From NCBI RefSeq assembly GCF_000210895.1, contig NC_015964.1, positions 1,447,501-1,511,500 of the forward strand: a stretch of 64,000 nucleotides of DNA, written 5' to 3'. Below the pieces are notes generated by a model, which was given only the letters and a program-made list of their open reading frames with translations, had not been told where the DNA came from and did not search any database. The stretch's first letter is position 1, and each line of letters opens with the position of its first letter. Position numbers and translations under genes: made by a program. Below, in pieces: positions 27,412 to 37,850 of this stretch. The stretch is from Haemophilus parainfluenzae T3T1. GTDB taxonomy: Bacteria > Pseudomonadota > Gammaproteobacteria > Enterobacterales > Pasteurellaceae.

Positions 27412-28407
27412 TTAACGACCTTGAAGAATTTGAGTGAAATGTTTAATTGTTTCTTCTTTTTCTGACATTAATTTTTCATAGTCAATAGGAATTGCTCTTG
27501 ATACCGCATCCTCTAGAGATGGCATACCAAATTTAGCATCAAGTTCAATACCTTTTCTAACTGGTAATGTTCCTTCATTTGCAATGATTTTTTGTCCATC
27601 TTCAGAAAGTAAGAAGTCAATAAATTTTTGTGAAGCAGCAAGGTGTTCAGTACCTTTTAAGATCGCTGCAGGGCTAGGGATGACAAGCGTTTCTTTTGGA
27701 TAAACCAATTTTAATTGCGCGCCTTTTTTGATTTTATCGTTGGTAATATAGTCAACAGCGAGGGAGGCTAATAAATCACCAGATGCGGTATCGTCGATAA
27801 CTTGTCCTGCGCCTTTACCCACTTTAGCTTTATTTGCTTTTAATTTTTCAAAGAATTCCCAACCAAATTTATCCTTTAATAAAGACACACTCATATATGA
27901 AGTACCCGATAATGCAGGGTTTGCAATACCAAACGCACCTTTATATTCAGGTTTTAAGATATCAGCCCATTCAGCAGGCGGGTTATCTTTAACGAAGCGA
28001 GTATTGTAGGCTATTGCTAGTGTACCGAGGCGGATTGGGGTAAAGGAACCATCAAAGTTAGGGATAGGGTTAACAATATTGGCAGTTTCAGGAGAAACAT
28101 AAGCTTCAAGCATGCCGTTTTTTTTCATTTGGAAGAAGTCAGGTACTTCACTTGTCCAAATCACATCGGCCATAATTTTCCCGGATTCTTTTTCCGTTGC
28201 AATTTTAGCCATCAATTTTCCGGCGCCGGCAGACTGATAATCCATTTCAACATCTGGATGTTTTTCAGTAAATTTTGCTTTTAATGCACCAATTAATGAT
28301 TCTTTCATTGATGTGTACACAATTAATTTTTCTTGTGCCGCCGCCATATTACTAAGTGACATACCTAGTCCAATGGCAATCAATGTTAAAGACATTTTTT
28401 TATTCAT
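27412..28407 (-). CDS. ABC importer periplasmic binding protein (Fbp/Afu-like)
   Basis: 331 residues with a signal peptide (LTLIAIGLGMSLSNMAAA, cleavage near residue 24) and the family opening EKLIVYTSMKESLIGALKAK. The Fbp/Afu fold is seen in FTEKHPDVEMDYQSAGAGKL, SGTSYMSVSLL and TLVIPSPAAILKGTEH. The Tyr-Tyr pair that binds iron in FbpA is not evident (the region reads AVDYITNDK), so iron is not assured. Hexose phosphate, phosphonate or another small anion are alternatives, and the CRP-like site upstream favours a carbon source. First gene of the operon. Confidence 0.82.
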   Translation of the reverse strand: MNKKMSLTLIAIGLGMSLSNMAAAQEKLIVYTSMKESLIGALKAKFTEKHPDVEMDYQSAGAGKLMAKIATEKESGKIMADVIWTSEVPDFFQMKKNGMLEAYVSPETANIVNPIPNFDGSFTPIRLGTLAIAYNTRFVKDNPPAEWADILKPEYKGAFGIANPALSGTSYMSVSLLKDKFGWEFFEKLKANKAKVGKGAGQVIDDTASGDLLASLAVDYITNDKIKKGAQLKLVYPKETLVIPSPAAILKGTEHLAASQKFIDFLLSEDGQKIIANEGTLPVRKGIELDAKFGMPSLEDAVSRAIPIDYEKLMSEKEETIKHFTQILQGR

Positions 28408-28545
28408 AATGAAACCTCACTGAGATAGGGATAAAATCAGTAAATGAGATCAAACTACGATCGACATTTATACCAAAACATCTAACCTACAAAATACGCT
28501 TAAATATTTGAATATAAAAGTCTAAATTTAAATAATTTTCAGATT

Positions 28546-28561
28546 TGTGATAGAGATCACT
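28546..28561 (-). promoter_or_regulatory. CRP-like site upstream of the ABC importer operon
   Basis: TGTGA-TAGAGA-TCACT is one base from TGTGA-N6-TCACA and lies about 140-155 bp before the binding protein start. TATATT on the minus strand at 28516-28511 may be the -10. Confidence 0.5.
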
Positions 28562-28570
28562 TAATACCGT

Positions 28571-29236
28571 TTAAAGCCATCTTCCCAAATGTAATTCCAC
28601 AATATCGACTAAATGTCGAAGAAATGTGGTGTCTTGGTCGTTGTGAAAACGGTCAGTGTCGCGAGATTTGAAGAGTAAAAGTGCGGTTGGTTTTTGCGGT
28701 GTTCCACCCAAACGGCAAATCGCCACAGAGCCGATAGGGAGCTCTTCTGGAAGGAACATGAGGGCTTTTTCTTTATTGGAGAGATCGCCTAAATAGAATT
28801 GGCGTAACCCCATACGCTCTAGGCGAATGAGTTCAAAGGCTTTTCGGTCTAACCAATGTTGTTCAGGAATAGAATTATTTTTTTGCCAGCTGTCAGTGAA
28901 AAGTAAGATTTTAGCACCTTCTAGTTCATAGCCTTTTGCCCAGTCATCAAGCTTTTCATTGATGGCAATGAAGTCTTCTGTTTGAAATAGTTTTTTCTGC
29001 AAAGGTAAGAGAGCAAAGAAGATATCCGCTTCTTGATGAGCAAGTTGATGAAATTTTTCGAGGAGTTGAGTAAGCGTTTTGATTTGTTCTCGTTGCTGAG
29101 CAAGTTGTGCTTCGACTAACGAAATCGTCCCTTCTTCATGGCTATGCGGAATACTAAGCTGTTGAAGTAGCTCAGGGCGATGGGTAAAAAAATCAGGGTG
29201 ATTTTTTAGGTAGTCAGCAATATCTTGTTCAGTCAT
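28571..29236 (-). CDS. DUF484 family protein
   Basis: 221 residues with the DUF484 N-terminus (DIADYLKNHPDFFTHRPELL) and a GAF-like C-terminal part (LPIGSVAICRLGGTPQKPTA, FLRHLVDIVELHLGRW). I start at the ATG at 29236; the preceding codon TTG extends the frame by one. In many gamma-proteobacteria this gene precedes xerC, but here it stands alone between purA and the ABC operon. Role unknown; GAF domains often bind small ligands. Confidence 0.82.
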   Translation of the reverse strand: MTEQDIADYLKNHPDFFTHRPELLQQLSIPHSHEEGTISLVEAQLAQQREQIKTLTQLLEKFHQLAHQEADIFFALLPLQKKLFQTEDFIAINEKLDDWAKGYELEGAKILLFTDSWQKNNSIPEQHWLDRKAFELIRLERMGLRQFYLGDLSNKEKALMFLPEELPIGSVAICRLGGTPQKPTALLLFKSRDTDRFHNDQDTTFLRHLVDIVELHLGRWL

Positions 29237-29257
29237 CAAAAACTCCTTAAAAAAATA

Positions 29258-29287
29258 ACCGCACTTGGTTGTGCCAAAGTGCGGTTT
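29258..29287 (-). terminator. USS inverted pair (terminator) after purA
   Basis: AACCGCACTTGG at 29258-29269 pairs with CCAAAGTGCGGTT at 29275-29287 (one bulged base), located just downstream of purA on its strand. Confidence 0.8.
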
Positions 29288-29301
29288 ATTTTTATGCTGT
29301 T

Positions 29302-30633
<1,332 letters not shown>

Positions 30634-30690
30634 TCAGACAAACGATTACTTTACTCTTTTTTTGCCGTAATCTCAAATTTAAAACGTAAA

Positions 30691-30718
30691 AAAGTGCGGT
30701 TATTTTTAACCGCACTTT
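30691..30718 (-). terminator. USS inverted pair (terminator) after lysC
   Basis: AAAGTGCGGTTA at 30691-30702 pairs with TAACCGCACTTT at 30707-30718, 11 bp beyond the lysC stop on the minus strand. Confidence 0.8.
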
Positions 30719-30729
30719 CCTTAAATTTA

Positions 30730-32082
30730 TTATTCAAACAACGATTTATGTAATGAACGTACTACATCATCCGCTTTGTCGCTATGTGCTAGCATACAAA
30801 TGTTATTCGTGCTTGCACCATAGCTAATCATGCGAATGTTATAACCTTCGAGCGTGTCGAAAATGCGTTTTGCTACACCAGAAGCAAGGTGTAAGTCATT
30901 TCCAATTAATGCGACAAGTGATAATCCGGTATCGACCTTCACGGTGCAATATTGACTTAATTCTTCTAATAATTCTGGTGAAAGTAATTCAACACCAGAT
31001 GAAGCAGAACCTGTTTTATCTAAAGTTAATGCAATACTCACTTCAGAAGTGGTAATGGTGTCCACCGAAATTTTATATTTGGCTAAGATATTGAATACAT
31101 TCGCAAGGAATCCTTGGGCGTGTAACATGCTTAAGCTTGAAAGCGTCAATAAAGTTTGATCACGGCGAACTGCAATTGCACGGAATGTCGGACGTGGTTG
31201 TGGATCGCGTGTTACCCAAGTACCACCAGCATCAGGCGCTTTACTTGAACCTACATAAACGGGAATATTACTGCGTACAGCTGGAAGTAATGTTGCTGGG
31301 TGTAATACTTTAGCGCCGAAAGTTGCCATTTCAGCAGCTTCAGCAAAGCTCATGGTATCAATACGTTTTGCTTCAGGGACGACACGCGGGTCTGTGGTGT
31401 AAATTCCCGCCACATCCGTCCAAATTAATACATCTTTTGCGTTTAATACTTCCGCTAAAAGTGCAGCAGAGTAGTCACTACCACCACGACCTAAAGTAGT
31501 CGTTTTACCGCCTGGTTCACGACCGATAAAGCCTTGAGTGATGACTAATTCGCCACGGTCGATTAATGGTTTTAATAAATTATCGCAGTTCGCTTGAGTT
31601 TGCGCATCATCGGGTGCGGCTTTACCAAAGTTATCATTAGTCGCCACTAAAGTACGAACATCCACCCAAGTCGCAGAGGCTTGTAATTCTCTTAATACTT
31701 CAATGAAAATCTGTGTTGACATCATTTCACCTTGACTGATGATTTCATCAGTTAAAGCAAGTGATGTCGCAAGGCTAGCCGCTTCAGAAAGTGCGGTAAT
31801 ATTTTCTAAGTATTTTTCGATGATAGGGCGAACACGGCTGTCGTCTTTTAATTCATTTAAAATGTTTTCTTGAATTTGGCGGACTTCACCAATTAATTTC
31901 GCGCGCTCTTCAGCTTCGACACCATTGGCTAAGGCAACTAATAAGTTTGTTACGCCAGCAGAGGCAGAAAGCACGACAACGCGAGTATTAGGATCTGCAA
32001 TAACGATTTTGGCACAAGCTTGCATCGCGGAATAGTTCGCGACGGATGTACCACCAAATTTTGCTACCGATAAATGAGACAT
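30730..32082 (-). CDS. lysC: Lysine-sensitive aspartokinase III
   Basis: 450 residues; phosphorylates aspartate, the first step to lysine, methionine and threonine. VAKFGGTSVANYSAM opens the kinase domain, GREPGGKTTTLGRGGSDYSA is the ATP/Asp loop near residue 190, and two ACT domains follow, the site of lysine inhibition. Monofunctional and of E. coli LysC length. The 5' region (166 bp to the next gene) is too short and lacks the conserved core for a lysine riboswitch, so control must be by another means. Confidence 0.94.
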   Translation of the reverse strand: MSHLSVAKFGGTSVANYSAMQACAKIVIADPNTRVVVLSASAGVTNLLVALANGVEAEERAKLIGEVRQIQENILNELKDDSRVRPIIEKYLENITALSEAASLATSLALTDEIISQGEMMSTQIFIEVLRELQASATWVDVRTLVATNDNFGKAAPDDAQTQANCDNLLKPLIDRGELVITQGFIGREPGGKTTTLGRGGSDYSAALLAEVLNAKDVLIWTDVAGIYTTDPRVVPEAKRIDTMSFAEAAEMATFGAKVLHPATLLPAVRSNIPVYVGSSKAPDAGGTWVTRDPQPRPTFRAIAVRRDQTLLTLSSLSMLHAQGFLANVFNILAKYKISVDTITTSEVSIALTLDKTGSASSGVELLSPELLEELSQYCTVKVDTGLSLVALIGNDLHLASGVAKRIFDTLEGYNIRMISYGASTNNICMLAHSDKADDVVRSLHKSLFE

Positions 32083-32136
32083 AAGATAATCCTCTAAAAT
32101 AAAAAAGTAAGATGTTGTGTTTTATGATGGCTATTA

Positions 32137-32165
32137 GAAATAGCGATTTAAGTAAAAATTGTCAA
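32137..32165 (-). promoter_or_regulatory. Candidate lysC promoter
   Basis: On the minus strand TTGACA (32165-32160), a 17-bp spacer and TATTTC (32142-32137) stand about 60 bp before the lysC ATG; AGAGGA is the ribosome site. Confidence 0.45.
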
Positions 32166-32248
32166 ATAAATATGATAAAAAATCGTATAAAAATCTTTTT
32201 ATTTAGATGTTTTTTGATTAAACAGGGTAAAAATTAAAGAATAGTTAA

Positions 32249-32947
32249 CTATTCAGCAGGCATTGGTAGCGGTTCTGGTGTACCAAGAAAGTAGGGTTTT
32301 ACCCCGATAATTAAGTCTAATACAGCTTTCACACGAGCAAACATTTCGCGGACACGTGTCCCAAAATAAACTTCTGGCTGTTTAGCGGTGAAACAAATGG
32401 CATCAATATCGTAATGTTTAGCAATAAGTAGCGCGCGTTCACAATGGAATTTTTGACTGATGATCGTAAAGGAAGGAACTTGGAAAACTTTATTAGCTCG
32501 CACAACAGAGTCTAAGGTGCGGAATCCTGCAAAATCTTTAAACATGACGCTTTCAGACACGCCCATTCTACGTAGGTCCAAAAACATGGTACGAGGTTCG
32601 TTATATTGAAGCGTGCGGTTATCACCACTTAGCAGTAAATAATCAACTTTATTTTGATCGATTAAGTATTTTGATGCTTCTAAACGGTAGTCGTAATATT
32701 TGTTGGTTTTACCTTTGGCAACATATTTGGATGTGCCCAATACTAATGCATAGTGACGATGTGGGAGTGTTTCAACGTCTTCATAAACGCGATCCTGGAC
32801 ATAGAAACTCACAGCGCGATCAATGGTGAAACAACCAATCAAGACGAGTAAACCTAACCCCAAAGCGTAGCCGAGGAGTTTTTTCAGCGGAAGGCGAGAG
32901 AGCCATGAAAGTGCGGTCATTTTTGACAGCATTTTGGATAGTTGCAT
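32249..32947 (-). CDS. sanA: SanA-like membrane protein (DUF218/YdcF fold)
   Basis: This protein matches SanA, which influences envelope permeability and vancomycin exclusion in E. coli. After an N-terminal basic region and a helix (LLGYALGLGLLVLIGCF) come the DUF218 motifs HYALVLGTSKYVAKGKTNKY, YLLLSGDNRTLQYNEPRTM and FAGFRTLDSVVRANKVF. The start is uncertain: the frame is open to 32971, the ATG at 32947 is used here, and later ATGs at about 32932 and 32917 are possible; none has a clear ribosome site. A USS (32909-32917) lies in the extra N-terminal segment and encodes Thr-Ala-Leu. Confidence 0.8.
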   Translation of the reverse strand: MQLSKMLSKMTALSWLSRLPLKKLLGYALGLGLLVLIGCFTIDRAVSFYVQDRVYEDVETLPHRHYALVLGTSKYVAKGKTNKYYDYRLEASKYLIDQNKVDYLLLSGDNRTLQYNEPRTMFLDLRRMGVSESVMFKDFAGFRTLDSVVRANKVFQVPSFTIISQKFHCERALLIAKHYDIDAICFTAKQPEVYFGTRVREMFARVKAVLDLIIGVKPYFLGTPEPLPMPAE

Positions 32948-33018
32948 ATGGCTAACATACTGAAAAAGCAAAATAATTTCAAGTGTAATTTGTTTACTAA
33001 ATTGATAAGGAAATATTT

Positions 33019-33034
33019 AGACGTCTAAACGTCT
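33019..33034 (+). promoter_or_regulatory. MetJ operator (two met boxes)
   Basis: AGACGTCT at 33019-33026 is a perfect met box, directly followed by AAACGTCT at 33027-33034 with two mismatches. The tandem lies just upstream of the metX -35, so the SAM-MetJ repressor probably controls metX. Confidence 0.8.
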
Positions 33035-33042
33035 AAAATTTC

Positions 33043-33070
33043 TTGACAAAAAACATGAGCTGTTGATAAT
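33043..33070 (+). promoter_or_regulatory. metX promoter
   Basis: TTGACA at 33043-33048 and GATAAT at 33065-33070, with a 16-bp spacer, 34 bp before the start codon. Confidence 0.65.
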
Positions 33071-33104
33071 TGGTAAATCATCAACGTAAAAGGTTATCAT
33101 TTTA

Positions 33105-34190
33105 ATGGCTGTGCAAAATGTCGTGCTGTTTCAAGACAATCCCCTCCAATTAACATTGGGTGGGCAGCTTTCGCCTATTAATGTCGCATATCAAACTTAC
33201 GGCACTTTAAATGCAGATAAAAGCAATGCTGTATTGATTTGTCATGCCTTAACAGGAGATGCCGAACCTTATTTTGATGAACCGAATAAAGATGGTTGGT
33301 GGCAAAACTTTATGGGCGAAGGTCTAGCCTTTGATACATCTAAGTACTTTTTTATTTGCTCAAATGTATTAGGCGGGTGTAAAGGGACAACGGGACCAAG
33401 CTCAATTAATCCCACTACAGGAAAACCTTACGGTAGCCAGTTCCCCAATATTATTGTTCAAGATATTATCAAAGTACAAAAAGCGTTACTTGAGCACCTT
33501 GGTATCCCACATTTAAAAGCAATAGTGGGGGGCTCTTTTGGTGGTATGCAAGCCACACAATGGGCAATTGATTATCCAGATTTTATGGATAACATTGTGA
33601 ATCTTTGTTCTTCTATCTTCTTTAGTGCGGAAGCCATAGGGTTTAACCATGTCATGCGCCAAGCGGTGATTAATGATCCGAATTTCAATAATGGTGACTA
33701 TTATGATGGGATACCGCCAAATCAGGGCCTTTCCATTGCGCGCATGTTGGGAATGTTAACGTATCGTACCGATGTGCAGTTGGCTAAGGCATTTGGTCGT
33801 GCAACTAAATCTGAAGGGCAATTCTGGGGCGATCACTTTCAAGTAGAATCCTATTTGAGTTATCAAGGTAAAAAATTCTTAGATCGTTTTGATGCCAACA
33901 CTTATTTGCATTTATTACGAGCTCTCGATCTATATGATCCAAGTGTTGGTTATGCGGATGTAAAAGAAGCTTTATCTCGAATTAAAGCACGTTATACGTT
34001 AGTATCCGTCACGACAGATCAACTATTTAAATCCATTGATTTACATAAAAGTAAACAGCTTTTAGAACAAGCGGGAGTCGATTTAAAATTTTACGAGTTT
34101 CCGTCGGATTATGGTCATGATGCCTTTTTAGTGGATTATACGGCGTTTGAGCACAAAATCCGAAGCGGGATAGAAGGCGAGTTAGAATAA
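33105..34190 (+). CDS. metX: Homoserine O-acetyltransferase
   Basis: 361-residue alpha/beta hydrolase-fold enzyme that acetylates homoserine with acetyl-CoA for methionine synthesis. The nucleophile Ser sits in [14 protein letters not shown] near residue 145, the Asp in VTTDQLF and the His in [27 protein letters not shown] is typical of the family. Pasteurellaceae use this enzyme rather than the E. coli MetA succinyltransferase. Single-gene unit under a MetJ operator with a downstream terminator. Confidence 0.95.
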   Translation: MAVQNVVLFQDNPLQLTLGGQLSPINVAYQTYGTLNADKSNAVLICHALTGDAEPYFDEPNKDGWWQNFMGEGLAFDTSKYFFICSNVLGGCKGTTGPSSINPTTGKPYGSQFPNIIVQDIIKVQKALLEHLGIPHLKAIVGGSFGGMQATQWAIDYPDFMDNIVNLCSSIFFSAEAIGFNHVMRQAVINDPNFNNGDYYDGIPPNQGLSIARMLGMLTYRTDVQLAKAFGRATKSEGQFWGDHFQVESYLSYQGKKFLDRFDANTYLHLLRALDLYDPSVGYADVKEALSRIKARYTLVSVTTDQLFKSIDLHKSKQLLEQAGVDLKFYEFPSDYGHDAFLVDYTAFEHKIRSGIEGELE

Positions 34191-34200
34191 AAGGAACAGA

Positions 34201-34222
34201 AAAGGCGGAAATATCCGCCTTT
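34201..34222. terminator. Intrinsic terminator after metX
   Basis: AAAGGCGGA at 34201-34209 pairs with TCCGCCTTT at 34214-34222, flanked by A and T runs, between convergent genes. Confidence 0.85.
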
Positions 34223-34230
34223 TTTGATTT

Positions 34231-34785
34231 TTATAAATGGCTCACGAAACGTGATAAATCTTTTGGTTTACACTCTTTTTCTAATTTTTCAGCCGCTGTA
34301 CCAATTTGTAATAAGGCAACAATCTTATCATTTTTACCACAGCCAAATGCTTCACGTAATTCACGTCCTTCAATAAGTGGCCCCGTTGCCCAAAAGCTCT
34401 CAAAGCCTAGCGCATTACCAGCAAGTTGAAGAGCATAAGTTGCTGCACCTGCAGTAAGCATTTGTTCCCAACCAGGAACTTTGGCGACTTCATGATTAAT
34501 TTTAGCAATGACAGCAATAACCATCGGTGCGCGGCGTGCAAAATTCTCTGCTTTTTTTAGTCGCTCTTCACCTAAATTAAATTCAGTCACCGCTACTTTG
34601 AGTAAGTTCTCTAATTTACTTAAACCAGTGCCTTGCATCACGACAAAATGATAAGGTTCGAGTTTACCATGATCGGGTGCACGTAAAGCTGCTTGAAACA
34701 TTTGTTCTAATTGCACTTGGCTAGGTGCTGGCGCCGTTAATTTTTTATTGGATTTGCGTTGTGTTAAAAGAGTTAATGCGTCCAT
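34231..34785 (-). CDS. Nitroreductase family protein (YdjA-like)
   Basis: 184 residues of the small FMN nitroreductase type. LTLLTQRKSNKKLTAPAP gives the N-terminal FMN-phosphate contact, RAPDHGKLEPYHFVVMQG and LTAGAATYALQLAGNALGF are the YdjA-like signatures, and FWATGPLI the flavin loop. Natural substrate unknown. Divergent from sppA, with a degenerate terminator shared with metX. Confidence 0.88.
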   Translation of the reverse strand: MDALTLLTQRKSNKKLTAPAPSQVQLEQMFQAALRAPDHGKLEPYHFVVMQGTGLSKLENLLKVAVTEFNLGEERLKKAENFARRAPMVIAVIAKINHEVAKVPGWEQMLTAGAATYALQLAGNALGFESFWATGPLIEGRELREAFGCGKNDKIVALLQIGTAAEKLEKECKPKDLSRFVSHL

Positions 34786-34899
34786 AGTGTTTTTCCCTTT
34801 TTTAGTTTTAAGTGCGGTTAATTATAACATAGTTTTTCACTAAACTTTATGATAGGCTACGCACAATTTTTATTTCTGTTTTTAAAGGTTTAATTTCAC

Positions 34900-36762
34900 A
34901 TGAATACCATATTAAGCGTATTGAAATTTTGTTGTAAAGCGCTCAATTTTATCCGAAATCTTGTGATGAATTTTGTGTTTTTATTATTTGTTTTAGCGTT
35001 GATTTTTCTTGTCGGCCTTTTTGGTGATGGTAAGAAAAGCCAAGTATTATCAGGTGATCAAGGTGCATTATATTTAAATTTAACGGGCTATCTTGCGGAT
35101 AACACGGAAGATATGTTGAGTTGGGAAAAGGAACTCCAACGTTTAAATAATGAAAAAGTCTCTTATAAATATTCAACCTTTGATGTGGTGCAAAGTATTT
35201 TATCTGCGAAAGATGATGAACGCATTCGTGGTTTAGTGTTGAATTTAAATGACTTTGAAGGGGGGGATCTTCCATCATTAGAGTATGTAGGAAAGGCCAT
35301 TCAAAGTTTTAAAGAATCAGAAAAGCCAGTTATTGCTTATGCTGACAATTACACACAATCACAATATTTTCTTGCGAGTTTTGCGGATGAAATTTATCTC
35401 AATCCGATTGGACAAGTCGGTATTCAAGGTTTACGTTATGAAAATCTTTACTTCAAATCCATGCTCGAAAAACTTGAAATTACGCCGCATATTTTCCGAG
35501 TGGGGACATATAAGTCCGCGGTAGAACCTTTCTTGCGTGATGATATGTCACCAGAAGCACGAGCGAATATGCAGAAATGGCTTGGGGGGATGTGGCAAAA
35601 CTACATGCAAACGTTAATGGTTAATCGTCATATTACCGCTAATGATGTATTACCCAATGCACAAAAATATATTAGTGATTTAAAAGCGTTAAAGGGTGAT
35701 GAAACGGCTTATGTGAAAAAACGTCAGTTAGTGACACATTTTGCGACAAGATTGGATTTAGATAAAAAATTGACCGCATTTTTTGGTCAAGATGCAGAGG
35801 GAAATACTAAATTATTAGATTTTGAAGATTATTTATCTGATTTAGGTGATCGTTTCTCTGTTGATCCAAATGAAAAAAATATCGTTGCTGTAGTTAATGT
35901 CGAAGGGACAATTATTGATGGGGAAAGCAATGAAGAGTCTGCTGGTGGTGATACCATTGCGAGATTATTAAGACAGGCTCACGATAATGAGAAAGTGAAG
36001 GCAGTTGTTCTCCGTGTTAATTCTCCGGGCGGTAGCGCTTTTGCATCAGAAATTATTCGTCAGGAAACTGAAAATCTTCAAAAAGCAGGTAAGCCTGTTG
36101 TGGTATCTATGGGCGGTATGGCTGCATCTGGTGGTTATTGGATTTCATCTACTGCAGATTATATTGTGGCAGATAAAAATACGATTACGGGTTCCATTGG
36201 GATCTTTGCATTATTCCCAACCTTTGAAAACACGATTAAAAAAATGGGAATGAGTACCGATGGGGTAGCGACAACAGATCTCGCGGAAACATCAGCTTTA
36301 AGCCCTCTGAATAAAAATACTCAAGATATCTATCAACTTGGTATTGAAAATGGTTATGACCGCTTCTTAGAGGTCGTAAGCCGTGGTCGTCAGTTATCAA
36401 AAGATAAAGTAGATAAAATTGCTCAAGGCCAAGTTTGGTTAGGGCAAGATGCACATAAAAATGCTTTGGTGGATGAATTAGGTGATATAGATGTAGCCAT
36501 TGAGAAAGTAGGAGCCCTAGTAAACCAAAATCCGGATAAATATATGGATAGCTTTAGTGTGCAATGGTTGGTTGATGAAGATAATAGTTTCTTAGCTCAA
36601 TTAGATCGTAAGCTTAAACAAAAAGGTCAAGCCTTACTGACAAATTGGTTGGGATTGCCACAAGAAGTGCATCAAGTAAAAAAACAACTGAATGTGTTAA
36701 CCAAATTTAATGATCCAAAAGGGCAGTATTTGTATTGTTTAAATTGTGGTTCGGTTAAGTAA
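34900..36762 (+). CDS. sppA: Signal peptide peptidase SppA (67K type)
   Basis: 620-residue inner-membrane protease that degrades cleaved signal peptides. N-terminal anchor (MNFVFLLFVLALIFLVGLFG), then two tandem S49 domains. The catalytic Lys is in RVGTYKSAVEPF near residue 205 in the first half, and the nucleophile Ser is in VSMGGMAASGGYWISS near residue 410 in the second, matching the E. coli dyad. A run of seven G at 35260-35266 in codons for Glu-Gly-Gly is a possible slippage site. A hairpin terminator follows. Confidence 0.95.
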   Translation: MNTILSVLKFCCKALNFIRNLVMNFVFLLFVLALIFLVGLFGDGKKSQVLSGDQGALYLNLTGYLADNTEDMLSWEKELQRLNNEKVSYKYSTFDVVQSILSAKDDERIRGLVLNLNDFEGGDLPSLEYVGKAIQSFKESEKPVIAYADNYTQSQYFLASFADEIYLNPIGQVGIQGLRYENLYFKSMLEKLEITPHIFRVGTYKSAVEPFLRDDMSPEARANMQKWLGGMWQNYMQTLMVNRHITANDVLPNAQKYISDLKALKGDETAYVKKRQLVTHFATRLDLDKKLTAFFGQDAEGNTKLLDFEDYLSDLGDRFSVDPNEKNIVAVVNVEGTIIDGESNEESAGGDTIARLLRQAHDNEKVKAVVLRVNSPGGSAFASEIIRQETENLQKAGKPVVVSMGGMAASGGYWISSTADYIVADKNTITGSIGIFALFPTFENTIKKMGMSTDGVATTDLAETSALSPLNKNTQDIYQLGIENGYDRFLEVVSRGRQLSKDKVDKIAQGQVWLGQDAHKNALVDELGDIDVAIEKVGALVNQNPDKYMDSFSVQWLVDEDNSFLAQLDRKLKQKGQALLTNWLGLPQEVHQVKKQLNVLTKFNDPKGQYLYCLNCGSVK

Positions 36763-36780
36763 AACAGTAAAATACAAAAA

Positions 36781-36802
36781 GGGCGGAATGTAATTTCCGC
36801 CC
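36781..36802. terminator. Intrinsic terminator after sppA
   Basis: GGGCGGAA (36781-36788) and TTCCGCCC (36795-36802) form an 8-bp stem between convergent genes, with flanking A and T runs. Confidence 0.85.
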
Positions 36803-36822
36803 TTATTTTTTACCCAAATCGC

Positions 36823-37755
36823 TTATTTTTCATTTTTGATATTAGAGAAAATATTTGCCAAAATTGGACCCGATACATTGTGCCAGAAACTAAATAAAGC
36901 ACTTGGTACCGCTGCAATTGGGTTAAAATGAGCAGCAGCTAATGCCGCACCTAAACCTGAGTTTTGCATACCGACTTCAATTGCCACCGCTTTACTATCC
37001 GCCGTATTAAGTTTAAATAATTTTGCCGCAAAGTAGCCAATTAAATAGCCTAAGCAGTTATGTAAAACCACTACGCTGAAAATTAATAGGCCAGATTCTA
37101 CGATCTTATCTTTACTTACTGCTACGACGGCTGCAAGGATTAATACAATAGAAATAACAGACACTAATGGCATAGTTTGGCTTGCTTGTTCCACCTGTTT
37201 TTTGAAGAGTGCACGAACAACTAAACCTAAGAAAATTGGGAATAATACCATTTGTAATACAGACATAAACATCGCGCCCGCATTAATATCTAACCATTGA
37301 CTTGCTAACACATAGAAAATAGCAGGCGTTAATAATGGTGAAAGTAAGGTTGAGATTGTTGTACATGCGACAGAAAGCGCTGTGTTACCTCTCGCTAAGT
37401 AAGTCATTACGTTTGATGAAGTACCACCCGGGCAAGCCCCCACAAGAATGACACCGACCGCTAAATCAGCTGGCAAATCGAAAGCTTTCGCTAATCCGAA
37501 TGCGATAGCAGGCATAATGATAAATTGACCTGCCACACCAATGAATACAGATTTAGGATGTTTAGCCACTTCACTGAAATCAGCAAAGGTTAAGGTAATC
37601 CCCATACCAAACATGACTAAACCTAAAAGGTAAGGAATGTATGGCGCAAAAATTTTAAATTGTGCAGGGAAGAGAAAGGCGAGAAGAGCAAAAACAATCG
37701 CCCATAATGCGAAAGTTTTACTCACAAAGTTAGTGAGTTTTAATAATGCTTGCAT
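36823..37755 (-). CDS. Bile acid:sodium symporter family transporter
   Basis: 310 residues with about nine to ten helices. The BASS family core is visible: [17 protein letters not shown], a crossover motif [19 protein letters not shown] near residue 105, and [18 protein letters not shown] near residue 265. Bacterial relatives carry pantoate, pyrimidine precursors or other organic anions with sodium; the substrate is not predictable. It lies downstream of sapF on the same strand but 95 bp away. Confidence 0.88.
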   Translation of the reverse strand: MQALLKLTNFVSKTFALWAIVFALLAFLFPAQFKIFAPYIPYLLGLVMFGMGITLTFADFSEVAKHPKSVFIGVAGQFIIMPAIAFGLAKAFDLPADLAVGVILVGACPGGTSSNVMTYLARGNTALSVACTTISTLLSPLLTPAIFYVLASQWLDINAGAMFMSVLQMVLFPIFLGLVVRALFKKQVEQASQTMPLVSVISIVLILAAVVAVSKDKIVESGLLIFSVVVLHNCLGYLIGYFAAKLFKLNTADSKAVAIEVGMQNSGLGAALAAAHFNPIAAVPSALFSFWHNVSGPILANIFSNIKNEK

Positions 37756-37850
37756 AATTGCTTTCCTATTTTGTTAAAAAGAATGAAAAGAGCGGTCAAT
37801 TTTAAAGACGTTTTTTTGAGATGTCTATGCCTAACTTATTTTAAAGAGAA

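Noticed and set aside
32083-32248. Lysine riboswitch upstream of lysC
   Set aside because: The interval is shorter than the element and none of the conserved purine-rich core blocks is visible.
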